Positions 1 through 6,849 of a DNA stretch of 12,196 nucleotides are shown piece after piece. Source of the stretch: Lactobacillus sp. UBA5815 (GTDB lineage Bacteria > Bacillota > Bacilli > Lactobacillales > Lactobacillaceae); assembly GCA_002417825.1 (NCBI GenBank), contig DICX01000035.1:1-12196 (forward strand). The letters run 5' to 3'. The stretch's first letter is position 1. The number at the start of each line of letters is the position of its first letter. The position numbers and the translations under genes were made by a program. The notes under the pieces are model-generated. The model made no database searches, was not told the DNA's origin, and worked only from the letters and a program-made list of their open reading frames with translations.

Positions 1-12
1 GGATAGTATCAT

Positions 13-855
13 ATGAACTTCTATATTCTTAATAGTTGTCCTGAAAACATCAAAATATTACAAAAATTAATTGAAAATGACTTTGATAACATTCTAGTTG
101 GAATGACTGATAATCCAGAAAAAGCATATAACGATCTTCTTCAACTCCGAGTTGATATTATGGTACTTTCATATGAATTAATGGGAACTACAGGAATTAA
201 CTTAGTCCATAAACTGCAAAAAGCACATAGCACTCCGCACTTCATTATGACTGCACAAAAAATAACGCCAACAATTAAATCTCAAGTATATCAAGTCGGT
301 TGTGATTTCTTACTGGATCAGCCATTTAATCTTGAAGAAACCAAACATGTTATCCGATATGTGTCTACACAAGTTAAGCTTACCAGTAGACTTAATGCAA
401 TTTACAAACTGGCTTCGACTTCCACTTCACCATATCAACTTCCTCAATCAACACAACGACGACAAATGAATCACGTGAATGAAGTACTCCGCTTTTTAGG
501 AATTGCGGCCGAAAATGGAAGTGAAGATATTCGAAAAATTATTCGATTAATGATTGATCAAAATTTAAATTTTGGCTCTGTCAATTTTCAAAGAGATCTT
601 AATATGGATAGTCATGAAAAAAAGATTGTTTATCAACGTATAAGACGGGCACTTCGCGTTGGTGTTACTAACATTGCCACTATGTGCACTGACTATCCAG
701 AAAATGATATTCTCTTGGAATATGCCAATAACCTATTTGAATATCAAAATGTGCATATTGAAATTCAACGATTTAAGAATGATAAAATTCGTCGTGGTCA
801 AATTTCAATTCAACATTTTTTTGATGGATTACTCCAAGAATCTTTCTGTAATTAA
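13..855 (+). CDS. GlnL/YcbB-like regulator with degenerate receiver domain
   Basis: A 280-aa protein. Residues 1-120 follow the fold pattern of a response-regulator receiver, and residues 155-275 resemble the YcbB/GlnL output domain of Bacillus (FLGIAAENGSEDI start, then helices with QRIRRALR), which is thought to bind DNA. The receiver lacks its chemistry. The position of the phospho-accepting Asp is Ser53 (VDIMVLS), the acidic pair after strand 1 is Asn7-Ser8, and the invariant Lys before Pro is Gln103 (DQPF). The conserved Thr (Thr80, FIMT) is kept. It therefore probably works without phosphorylation, or with a partner that acts through protein contact. In Bacillus the family regulates glutamine use, but nothing here shows the target. 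The start is the ATG at 13; upstream sequence is too short to judge the ribosome site or a partner kinase. The gene is AT-rich like its neighbours and ends at a strong terminator. Family assignment is fairly sure; function is inferred. Confidence 0.68.
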   Translation: MNFYILNSCPENIKILQKLIENDFDNILVGMTDNPEKAYNDLLQLRVDIMVLSYELMGTTGINLVHKLQKAHSTPHFIMTAQKITPTIKSQVYQVGCDFLLDQPFNLEETKHVIRYVSTQVKLTSRLNAIYKLASTSTSPYQLPQSTQRRQMNHVNEVLRFLGIAAENGSEDIRKIIRLMIDQNLNFGSVNFQRDLNMDSHEKKIVYQRIRRALRVGVTNIATMCTDYPENDILLEYANNLFEYQNVHIEIQRFKNDKIRRGQISIQHFFDGLLQESFCN

Positions 856-873
856 CAAAAAGAGGATCTACGA

Positions 874-927
874 TTGAGCGATTTAAAATTTAATTTTGTA
901 TGCAAAAATCATGTTACATATTTCTAA
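874..927 (+). other. Possible truncated gene start or leader peptide (17 codons)
   Basis: A TTG codon at 874 lies 7 nt after an AGAGGA Shine-Dalgarno-like stretch (861-866) and opens a 17-codon frame (MSDLKFNFVCKNHVTYF) ending at TAA 925-927. It sits just downstream of the regulator and before the terminator. The good ribosome site in front of so short a frame fits the surviving 5' end of a second operon gene whose body was deleted. It could equally be chance. No function can be assigned. Confidence 0.22.
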
Positions 928-944
928 ATGCTTAAGCTTCAAAT

Positions 945-979
945 AAAAAACTCAGCGTTTAAAAACGCTGAGTCTTTTT
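945..979. terminator. Bidirectional rho-independent terminator
   Basis: Arms CTCAGCGT (951-958) and ACGCTGAG (965-972) pair perfectly around a short T/A loop. The hairpin is followed by TCTTTTTC on the plus strand and preceded by AAATAAAAAA (a T-run on the minus strand). It ends the plus-strand regulator transcript and could also stop minus-strand transcripts coming through the GH3 pseudogene. Confidence 0.85.
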
Positions 980-990
980 CTACGCAAAGT

Positions 991-1014
991 CAATCAAATC
1001 AAAGTATTTGATTG
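991..1014. repeat. 9-bp inverted repeat
   Basis: CAATCAAAT (991-999) and ATTTGATTG (1006-1014) are a perfect inverted repeat around a 6-nt loop. No T-run follows on either strand, so it is not a convincing terminator. It lies between the terminator and the 3' limit of the GH3 pseudogene. No role is evident. Confidence 0.4.
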
Positions 1015-1056
1015 CTTGACTTCCTTTCGTTTGATGGAGCGAATTATATCAGTTAT

Positions 1057-1590
1057 TTTAACTAATAACTCAAAGGGTTCCAAATATATTTTCCTAACCG
1101 TACGCTCGGTAACAATCGAATCAACAGCATCAATATTTTTTCGATCATTACTTCTTCTAAAATTTTCTTGCTCATCATTGTAAAGTGTTTTGGACAAACA
1201 AGAACTTGATGCTTTTCCTGTACACTATGTGCAATATTAACCACACACCAGTTAAAAATGGATCTTCTAAAAAATATTCAAAACCTCGTCCACGTAAAGG
1301 ATTTCTTTAAATATTTACTGCGGAGCTAGCCAAACATCTACTTGACGCTTTTCACATTCCTTGCCTACTGCATTCCCCAAATTGATACCAAAGATTTCCA
1401 TTAAAAGCACATACAATAAACATTATGCCTGCATTGGTTTTAAATAACTTCTTAAAATTCAATATCAAAAGAAGTATATGACAGACCAAGACCAAATGGG
1501 AAAAGAACACTTTTATTAAAAGTATTAAAATATCGATATCCTACTTTTTGTAGATAAGTTTTTATTTTTAACGGTTGATCGAGCGCGCCA
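1057..1590 (-). pseudogene. Decayed GH3 beta-glucosidase, permuted domain order
   Basis: Read on the minus strand, GH3 motifs appear in successive frames. First comes the tail of the GH3 C-terminal domain (1589-1455), with VGYRYFNTF and [14 protein letters not shown], then a stop. The N-terminal barrel follows: FNGNLWYQFG, then shifted NAVGKECEKRQVDVWLAP, then shifted RNPLRGRGFEYFLEDPFLTG (a stop replaces the residue before RNPL), then VCPKHFT, then EQENFRRSNDRKNIDAVDSI and TERTVRKIYLEPFELLVK ending near 1057. At least four frameshifts and one nonsense codon are needed to join them. The catalytic nucleophile (SDW/SDY region) is lost. C-domain tail before N-domain is the order of Ruminococcus albus-type permuted GH3 enzymes; fusion of two adjacent GH3 genes by deletion is the alternative. 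It abuts the GH43 stop codon, so a large 5' part is also missing. It is not a copy of the intact GH3 at 3170-5392. Non-functional as an enzyme. Confidence 0.85.
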
Positions 1591-3090
1591 TTACTCACTC
1601 TTTTTAATTAGATCTGAAAACATAGCCTTGCCATTTTCACGCTGTGGTTCTACAAACATACCAAACATTACACCAGTAAAATTAGAAGCTACTTCAGTAG
1701 ACAAGAAACGTGAATCATACTTTCCTAAATTGATTCTTCCTTCCTCTGTCACCACATACAATAGATAATCTCCGCTTGTGCATGATATACCGATACGTTG
1801 CAATCTTTGCTTTTCAATTTCAACAGTTTTAAATACAGAAATTGCTGGTCCAATAACTAATCTAACCTGAATTTGATATTTATTCACAGAAATTGATTTT
1901 ACAATTAAATCATAATGTTGATCCGATTCTTGATAAACTGTAATACCCGCCTGAGTATTTTGAGGATCAACTTTAACGGAAAAATTATCCTTAAAACTTC
2001 TTTGCCGAGTAAATATTGCTGTAGGTGAATCAATTCTATTATTAATAGAAGCCTGAGTAGTTGTTGTTAGAATATATTTCCCCGAAGAAATATTATATTT
2101 GCTCAAATCTGGATTTCTTAAAAAGAATAATTCTTTCCCTACTTCTGCGCTTTTTTGATCAACAATACTTAAAGATTTTTGCTGAGCAATTTTGCGATTA
2201 GTGTGCACTTCTAACCTAGCAGTATTATTATCATTTCCAACTACAGGCCAATCGTTTTCAAATTCAACTGGCAATAAATTAACTTCACGTCCTAGAGTGT
2301 GAAATTGACCTCTAACCGTACGTCTAAAGCCTAAAAATACTACCCACCATTTTCTATTTATATCTTGAATGAAATCACCATGACCTACACCTTGCAGCTG
2401 ATATCTATCTAAGTTGCGATTAGTCAATATTGGGTTATTAGGACAACTTTCATAAGGTCCCCATATATTTTTACTGCGTGCTACTACCAGCATATGTCCA
2501 TATTCGGTTCCACCTTCAGAAGCTAATAAATAATAATAGTGACCAATCTTATATAAATGTGGTCCTTCTAGATTCTTTCCACCATTGCCGAACCAAATAT
2601 AATGACTGTTTTTTACCTTTCCTGTATTTAAATCTATTTCACTAGCTTGAATGGCATCTTTACCGTCTTTTTGCGCAGTTGACATGAAATAGCTTTTCCC
2701 ATTTTCATCAAAAAATAATGAAGGGTCAATGCCACCTTGCTCAATACAGACAGGGGTACTCCAACTTGTATGTGGATCCGTTGTTTTAACAACAAGATTT
2801 CCGCCTTGGCTTACATTAGCATTAGTTGTGACTACATAATACACACCATTATGATAGCGAATCGTTGGAGCAAAAATACCACTCTTTCCGTAAGTGTTTT
2901 TCAAGTCAACCTGACTTTTCCTATTCAAAACGCTGCCTATAGGTTGCCAATTAATCATATCTTCACTTTCAAAAATAGGTATGGCTGGAAAATATTCAAA
3001 AGAACTATTTACTAAATAATACTTATCATTAACTCTTACTGCACTAGGATCTGGATAAAATCCTGGAATAATTGGATTTTGATATTTCAT
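1591..3090 (-). CDS. GH43 beta-xylosidase / alpha-arabinofuranosidase
   Basis: A 499-aa glycoside hydrolase family 43 enzyme. Residues 1-295 form the five-bladed propeller with the expected catalytic set: Asp14 in [12 protein letters not shown] (general base), Asp122 in GIDPSLFFD (pKa modulator) and Glu175 in LEGPHLYK (general acid). His237 (GVGHGDF) matches the metal-site histidine of the family. Residues 300-499 are the C-terminal beta-sandwich common in the xylosidase/arabinofuranosidase subgroups, and the length is typical. There is no signal peptide or membrane segment, so it should cleave imported oligosaccharides in the cytoplasm by inversion, releasing xylose or arabinose. Xylosidase versus arabinofuranosidase cannot be decided from sequence alone. 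AAAGGA (3096-3101) lies 5 nt before the ATG. It follows the GH3 gene in the same direction after a terminator-like hairpin, with no room for a separate promoter in between. Confidence 0.9.
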   Translation of the reverse strand: MKYQNPIIPGFYPDPSAVRVNDKYYLVNSSFEYFPAIPIFESEDMINWQPIGSVLNRKSQVDLKNTYGKSGIFAPTIRYHNGVYYVVTTNANVSQGGNLVVKTTDPHTSWSTPVCIEQGGIDPSLFFDENGKSYFMSTAQKDGKDAIQASEIDLNTGKVKNSHYIWFGNGGKNLEGPHLYKIGHYYYLLASEGGTEYGHMLVVARSKNIWGPYESCPNNPILTNRNLDRYQLQGVGHGDFIQDINRKWWVVFLGFRRTVRGQFHTLGREVNLLPVEFENDWPVVGNDNNTARLEVHTNRKIAQQKSLSIVDQKSAEVGKELFFLRNPDLSKYNISSGKYILTTTTQASINNRIDSPTAIFTRQRSFKDNFSVKVDPQNTQAGITVYQESDQHYDLIVKSISVNKYQIQVRLVIGPAISVFKTVEIEKQRLQRIGISCTSGDYLLYVVTEEGRINLGKYDSRFLSTEVASNFTGVMFGMFVEPQRENGKAMFSDLIKKSE

Positions 3091-3111
3091 AGTTGTCCTT
3101 TTTATATAAAC

Positions 3112-3149
3112 AAAAGCGATGAATCATCATTGTAATTCATCGCTTTTTT
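3112..3149. terminator. Terminator-like hairpin between GH3 and GH43 genes
   Basis: AAAAGCGATGAAT (3112-3124) and ATTCATCGCTTTT (3135-3147) form a 13-bp perfect stem with a 10-nt loop. On the minus strand, the transcription direction of both flanking genes, the stem ends in TTTT and continues GTTTATATAAA. On the plus strand it ends in a run of six T. It should cause full or partial termination after the GH3 gene and so lower GH43 expression relative to EIIC and GH3. Confidence 0.75.
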
Positions 3150-3169
3150 GTAGGGGAAAGAAGAGCAAA

Positions 3170-5392
3170 TTATTCACTTAATTCAAAAGTTTCTTTTAAG
3201 CAATCAGCCGATGATTTACCAACAAATACATCAAAGTCGCCATTTTCTAAATAATCTCTTCCTAAATTATCATAAAATGTTAGTTCACTTGCCTTGATCT
3301 CAAATTCTACTTCTTTAGTTTGTCCACGCGGAACTTTAACGGCTTTAAAGTCAATCAGCCGTTTAACAGGTTGAACTATACTTGCAACTTGATCATGAAT
3401 ATATAGTTGAACAATTTCTCTTCTATCATAGCCACCTGTATTCTTAACCGTTAACTTTACTTTAATTGAAGAATTTCTAGTTAATTTATGTGATGACAGC
3501 TTTAAATCCTTATATTCAGATGAACCATAAGATAATCCATAGCCGAATGGATAAAGAGGAGTAACCGGTGCATCCAAATATTTAGAAACAAAACGACCAA
3601 CATGTTGTGAACCCACTTGGGGCCTACCAGTGCTTAAATGATTATAGTAAATGGGTTCTTGTCCAACTGCATAAGGGAAAGTCATGGTAAGTCTACCGGA
3701 TGGATTTACCTTACCATACAGAATATCTGCGATTGCATGACCACCTTCAGTACCAGGGAACCAAGCTTCAATTATTGCATCAACTTTATCAACTACATTT
3801 GTTAAAACTAATGGTCGACCACTAATTGTAATTAAAACTATCTTCTTGCCCAACTTGGACAATCGATCAATTAAATGCAATTGATTTTCAGGCAAAGTCA
3901 ACTTAGTTTTAGCACCAGCTTCACCGGCTTCGAGCGTACTTTCACCCAATGTTAATACGATTGTATCAGCAGTTTGAGCGATCTTAACAGCCTCATCATT
4001 ATTCTTTTGTTCAACTTTTTCTGATGAAATCATCTTGTCAATTTCTTCATCAGTAAAGTAGCCAATTTCTTTAAGAAGATGCGCATCCCGAATCAAATCA
4101 GTTCCTTTAGCAGTCTTTAAATTATCACCAGCAATTTCTTTGATTCCTTCAGCAATAGTTACGGAAGTATTTGGATCACCGTGAACTGCCCACATTCCTA
4201 GAAGCAGCTTTTCATTAGCATATGGTCCAATTAAAGCAATCTTTTCATCTTTCTTCAATGGCAAAATGCCATTCTTATTTTGAAGAAGAACTAACGCCTT
4301 ATCAGCTAATTCACGAGCTACTTTTCTCTTGCTGTCTGATAAGATACTCTTAGCCTCACGCTCTTCGGAAACGCTACGATATGGATCTTCAAACAGACCT
4401 AGTTCATTCTTAAGCAACAAGACGCGCCAAGTAGCTTCATCAATTTTTGTTTCATCAAGCTTGCCATCAGTAACTAACTCCTGTAATCTCTTAGCATAAC
4501 AAGGCGACTTCATATCAATATCTACTGTAGCATTAAGTGCTTTATGGGCAGCATCAGTTTCATCTTTAGCAAAGCCATGCTTAATTAACTCATAGATTGA
4601 TGCATAATCTGAAATAATTAAACCATTAAAGCCCCATGCCTTTCTTAAAACATCATCAAGCAACCATTTATCACCTGTGGTTGGCACTCCATTTAATGAA
4701 GTTAACGACGACATTACCATTTTTGAACCAGCATCAACTGCTGCTTTGTATGGTGGCAAATAATTTTGATATAAATTGCTGATGGACATGTCTACAGTAT
4801 TATATTCTCGACCTGCTTCAACGCCGCCATAGCCAGCAAAGTGCTTTACACAAGCAACTTGACCTGCACCATCTTTTAACTTGTCTTGAAATCCTTCCAC
4901 CATACTCTTGGCAAAGACAGAATTTAAATACGGATCTTCGCCAGGAGACTCAAGTACTCTGCCCCATCTTGCGTCATGAACCACATCAACCATCGGTGCA
5001 AATGAAACATGGTTGCCAGCAGCTGAGCCTTCATCAGCTGCAATATTAAAACCTTTTCTAACCAGTTCAGGATCCCAAGTAGCACCTAGACCTAAAGGGA
5101 TTGGAAATACTGTCTTATATCCATAAATAATGTCTGCCATAAAAAGCATTGGAATATGGTGTGGTTGAACACTCATTTGATGGTCTTGAACTTCTTTAGT
5201 TGCCTTAGCACCTGTTACATTTAAAACTGAGCCACTTAAATCAACTATCTTTTGCGTAATGCCCAATTTTTGCTGTGGTCCTAAAGAAATATCATTAGCT
5301 TTATAAAATTCACCTGATAATTGAACCAACTGCCCAATTTTTTCTTCAAGACTCATATCATTGAGTAATTTTCTTAATTTTTCTTGTTTCAT
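3170..5392 (-). CDS. GH3 beta-glucosidase (BglX-like), cytoplasmic
   Basis: A 740-aa family 3 glycoside hydrolase in the standard order. The N-terminal TIM barrel is about 1-340, the alpha/beta C-domain about 360-625 and the fibronectin-III-like domain about 645-735. The nucleophile is Asp262 (LIISDYAS). Substrate-site motifs include DARWGRVLESPGEDPYL (140-156) and KHF (183-185). Glu491 (EAGEAG, before LTLPENQ) fits the acid/base position. PLYPFGYGLSYG (612-623) is the usual close of the C-domain. The closest general type is BglX, a retaining beta-glucosidase that often also acts on beta-xylosides; the exact substrate is not readable. There is no signal peptide, unlike periplasmic BglX, so it acts on imported sugar. 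AGAGG (5398-5402) precedes the ATG and overlaps the EIIC stop codon, so translation is probably coupled to EIIC. A hairpin terminator follows. Confidence 0.93.
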   Translation of the reverse strand: MKQEKLRKLLNDMSLEEKIGQLVQLSGEFYKANDISLGPQQKLGITQKIVDLSGSVLNVTGAKATKEVQDHQMSVQPHHIPMLFMADIIYGYKTVFPIPLGLGATWDPELVRKGFNIAADEGSAAGNHVSFAPMVDVVHDARWGRVLESPGEDPYLNSVFAKSMVEGFQDKLKDGAGQVACVKHFAGYGGVEAGREYNTVDMSISNLYQNYLPPYKAAVDAGSKMVMSSLTSLNGVPTTGDKWLLDDVLRKAWGFNGLIISDYASIYELIKHGFAKDETDAAHKALNATVDIDMKSPCYAKRLQELVTDGKLDETKIDEATWRVLLLKNELGLFEDPYRSVSEEREAKSILSDSKRKVARELADKALVLLQNKNGILPLKKDEKIALIGPYANEKLLLGMWAVHGDPNTSVTIAEGIKEIAGDNLKTAKGTDLIRDAHLLKEIGYFTDEEIDKMISSEKVEQKNNDEAVKIAQTADTIVLTLGESTLEAGEAGAKTKLTLPENQLHLIDRLSKLGKKIVLITISGRPLVLTNVVDKVDAIIEAWFPGTEGGHAIADILYGKVNPSGRLTMTFPYAVGQEPIYYNHLSTGRPQVGSQHVGRFVSKYLDAPVTPLYPFGYGLSYGSSEYKDLKLSSHKLTRNSSIKVKLTVKNTGGYDRREIVQLYIHDQVASIVQPVKRLIDFKAVKVPRGQTKEVEFEIKASELTFYDNLGRDYLENGDFDVFVGKSSADCLKETFELSE

Positions 5393-5400
5393 GGTTACCT

Positions 5401-6663
5401 CTAATTTTGACTTGCAGCAGCTTGTTCTTGTGCCAATGCTTTCTTATCAGCATGTCTGAACCATGGGTACCAAAGAAGTGGTGAAACAATTAACTGCATT
5501 ACTACTTGGAAAATAATAATTGAAACATGACCGCCAATAATAGCGTGAAACCCAACGGGTAAGCCAAACACAGCTTGAGCACCGGTAAATCTAGCTAAAA
5601 CGCCGATTTTAGTAAGAAATGCTGCGATTGCAACAAAGATAGCGTTGTTAAATACAAATGGTACAAAGAAATCAAAGTTTAAAACTAATGGTGTACCAAA
5701 AATAACTGGTTCGGTAATTCCGAATAATCCTGGAATAATAGCAACTTTACCAAGTATCTTATATCTCTTACTCTTAGCAAAGAAAATCATTAAAATTATC
5801 AACCCTAGTGCAGTACCACTCCAAGTAACTACATCAAAGAATGCTTTACCATACATATTGGGTAATGCTTTTCCGGCTTGAAAAGCTTGCAAGTTTTGCA
5901 TATCCAAAGCCATCCAAATCGGTTGAACAAGTGGCATCATAACATTAGTACCGTGAATACCGAAGAACCAAACCAATTGTTCCAAGAAACAAATCAAAAT
6001 CATTGCCCAAATTGATCCACCAATATTCTTTAATGGTGTTTGAATAAAGCTGTAAATCATCTGGTGGAAACAACCAAATGGCGTAGATTTAAAAATAAGT
6101 GCAATAATAGTAAATACTACACCTAATAGTAAAGCCGGAATTAAAGCAGAAAAACTATTAGAAACCATTGGTGGAACACCTGCGGGCATTTTTATTGTCC
6201 AACCATGTTGTCTCATATAAACATACGAACGCCCTACAATTATGCCGACAATCATAGCTGAAAACATACCAGATGCACCTAACCAAGTAGTTGGTAAAGC
6301 AGTAACATCTTTTATTTGTCCTAATGGGGTAATAATTAAGAATGCCATCAGGGAAATAAGTCCCGCAGCGGCCCCATCATCATCTTTCATAAATTCCTTA
6401 ACAATATATTTGCCCATCATAAAAGCAACATATAATGATATCATGCCAATAGTTACAACATTTACACCTGTCAATATATTTGCAAGTGCTGTCATATGCC
6501 ATTGCCCTGCATAAACACCAATCAAAGTAGCAAATGAGCCTAAGATCATTGGCCCCAAGGTGGCCATCATGGCACCCATTATAGCCTGTAAATAAGGATT
6601 GGCACCTATTTTCCCGAAAATAGGGCTCAGCTTATTAAAAAAGCTTTGCATTTTTTCCTTCAT
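5401..6663 (-). CDS. PTS EIIC permease, lactose/cellobiose family
   Basis: From the ATG at 6663 the protein is 420 aa, the usual size of a free-standing EIIC. It has about ten hydrophobic spans and the family landmarks MPAGVPPMVSNSFSALIP (159-176), WFFGIHG (232-238, with His237) and GLFGITEPVIFGTPLVLN (312-329, with Glu318). It moves and phosphorylates a beta-glucoside-type disaccharide using EIIA and EIIB, neither of which is in the window, so shared components elsewhere are needed. The start was chosen because GGGAGG (6672-6677) lies 8 nt before this ATG. An upstream in-frame ATG at 6735 would add 24 polar residues encoded by the tandem-repeat leader and has no better ribosome site. First gene of the EIIC-GH3-(GH43) unit, divergent from the AraC gene. 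Family is secure; substrate is unknown. Confidence 0.93.
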   Translation of the reverse strand: MKEKMQSFFNKLSPIFGKIGANPYLQAIMGAMMATLGPMILGSFATLIGVYAGQWHMTALANILTGVNVVTIGMISLYVAFMMGKYIVKEFMKDDDGAAAGLISLMAFLIITPLGQIKDVTALPTTWLGASGMFSAMIVGIIVGRSYVYMRQHGWTIKMPAGVPPMVSNSFSALIPALLLGVVFTIIALIFKSTPFGCFHQMIYSFIQTPLKNIGGSIWAMILICFLEQLVWFFGIHGTNVMMPLVQPIWMALDMQNLQAFQAGKALPNMYGKAFFDVVTWSGTALGLIILMIFFAKSKRYKILGKVAIIPGLFGITEPVIFGTPLVLNFDFFVPFVFNNAIFVAIAAFLTKIGVLARFTGAQAVFGLPVGFHAIIGGHVSIIIFQVVMQLIVSPLLWYPWFRHADKKALAQEQAAASQN

Positions 6664-6667
6664 TTTA

Positions 6668-6731
6668 TTTTCCTCCCTCTTATTTTTCCTCCCTCTTATA
6701 GATAATCTCTTGTATAGATCATCTCTTGCCT
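6668..6731 (-). repeat. Two back-to-back 16-bp tandem duplications forming the EIIC leader
   Basis: Plus-strand units 6668-6683 and 6684-6699 are identical (TTTTCCTCCCTCTTAT). Units 6700-6715 (AGATAATCTCTTGTAT) and 6716-6731 (AGATCATCTCTTGCCT) match each other at 13 of 16 positions. On the transcribed minus strand every unit carries AAGAG, and the two identical units each carry a GGGAGG Shine-Dalgarno core. The proximal core is 8 nt from the EIIC ATG and the distal one 24 nt. The unit length is not a multiple of three, so this is not coding repeat. Possible roles are a standby ribosome site, a regulator target, or simple slippage product. Confidence 0.9.
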
Positions 6732-6733
6732 GC

Positions 6734-6740
6734 ATATATA
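6734..6740 (-). promoter_or_regulatory. Candidate -10 element of the EIIC operon
   Basis: TATATAT on the minus strand lies just downstream of the cre-like site and about 70 nt before the EIIC ATG. No good -35 hexamer sits 16-18 bp upstream (CAATAG at 17 bp spacing), which would fit a promoter needing an activator such as the divergent AraC protein. Predicted from sequence only. Confidence 0.4.
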
Positions 6741-6754
6741 GTAGAGCGCTTACA
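6741..6754 (-). promoter_or_regulatory. cre-like CcpA site
   Basis: Minus strand TGTAAGCGCTCTAC matches the catabolite-response consensus TGWAANCGNTNWCA except at the last two positions. It lies in the spacer of the candidate EIIC promoter and overlaps the candidate -35 of the AraC gene, so CcpA bound here could silence both directions when a preferred sugar is present. Confidence 0.6.
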
Positions 6755-6778
6755 GTTCTATTGAAATGTATTTATGAT
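6749..6778 (+). promoter_or_regulatory. Candidate promoter of the AraC-family gene
   Basis: CTTACA (6749-6754) and TATGAT (6773-6778) are separated by 18 bp, matching 4/6 and 5/6 consensus bases. The -35 lies inside the cre-like site. A second AT-rich -10-like stretch (TATAAA, 6810-6815) has no clear -35. Predicted from sequence only. Confidence 0.35.
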
Positions 6779-6849
6779 TTAAAAAACATGTAAATTTTTG
6801 TCATTCTCCTATAAAATATAAAATAAAGATTTACTTTTTGAGGTCAAAA

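Noticed and set aside
994..1244. Two overlapping minus-strand ORFs of 60 and 67 codons as separate small genes
   Set aside because: Each contains only part of GH3 motifs that continue in the other frame (KHF in one, TERTVRKIYLEPFE in the other), so they are pieces of one pseudogene.
5645..6514. Plus-strand ORFs opposite the EIIC gene
   Set aside because: They are antisense shadows of conserved EIIC codons and lack ribosome sites and recognisable domains.
6664..6735. Upstream ATG at 6735 as the EIIC start
   Set aside because: It would translate the tandem-repeat leader into a polar extension unlike EIIC proteins, while the ATG at 6663 has an ideal GGGAGG site.
6838..6849. TTG at 6838 as the AraC-family start
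   Set aside because: The GAGG ribosome site at 6840-6843 would lie inside the coding frame; the ATG at 6850 is correctly spaced from it.
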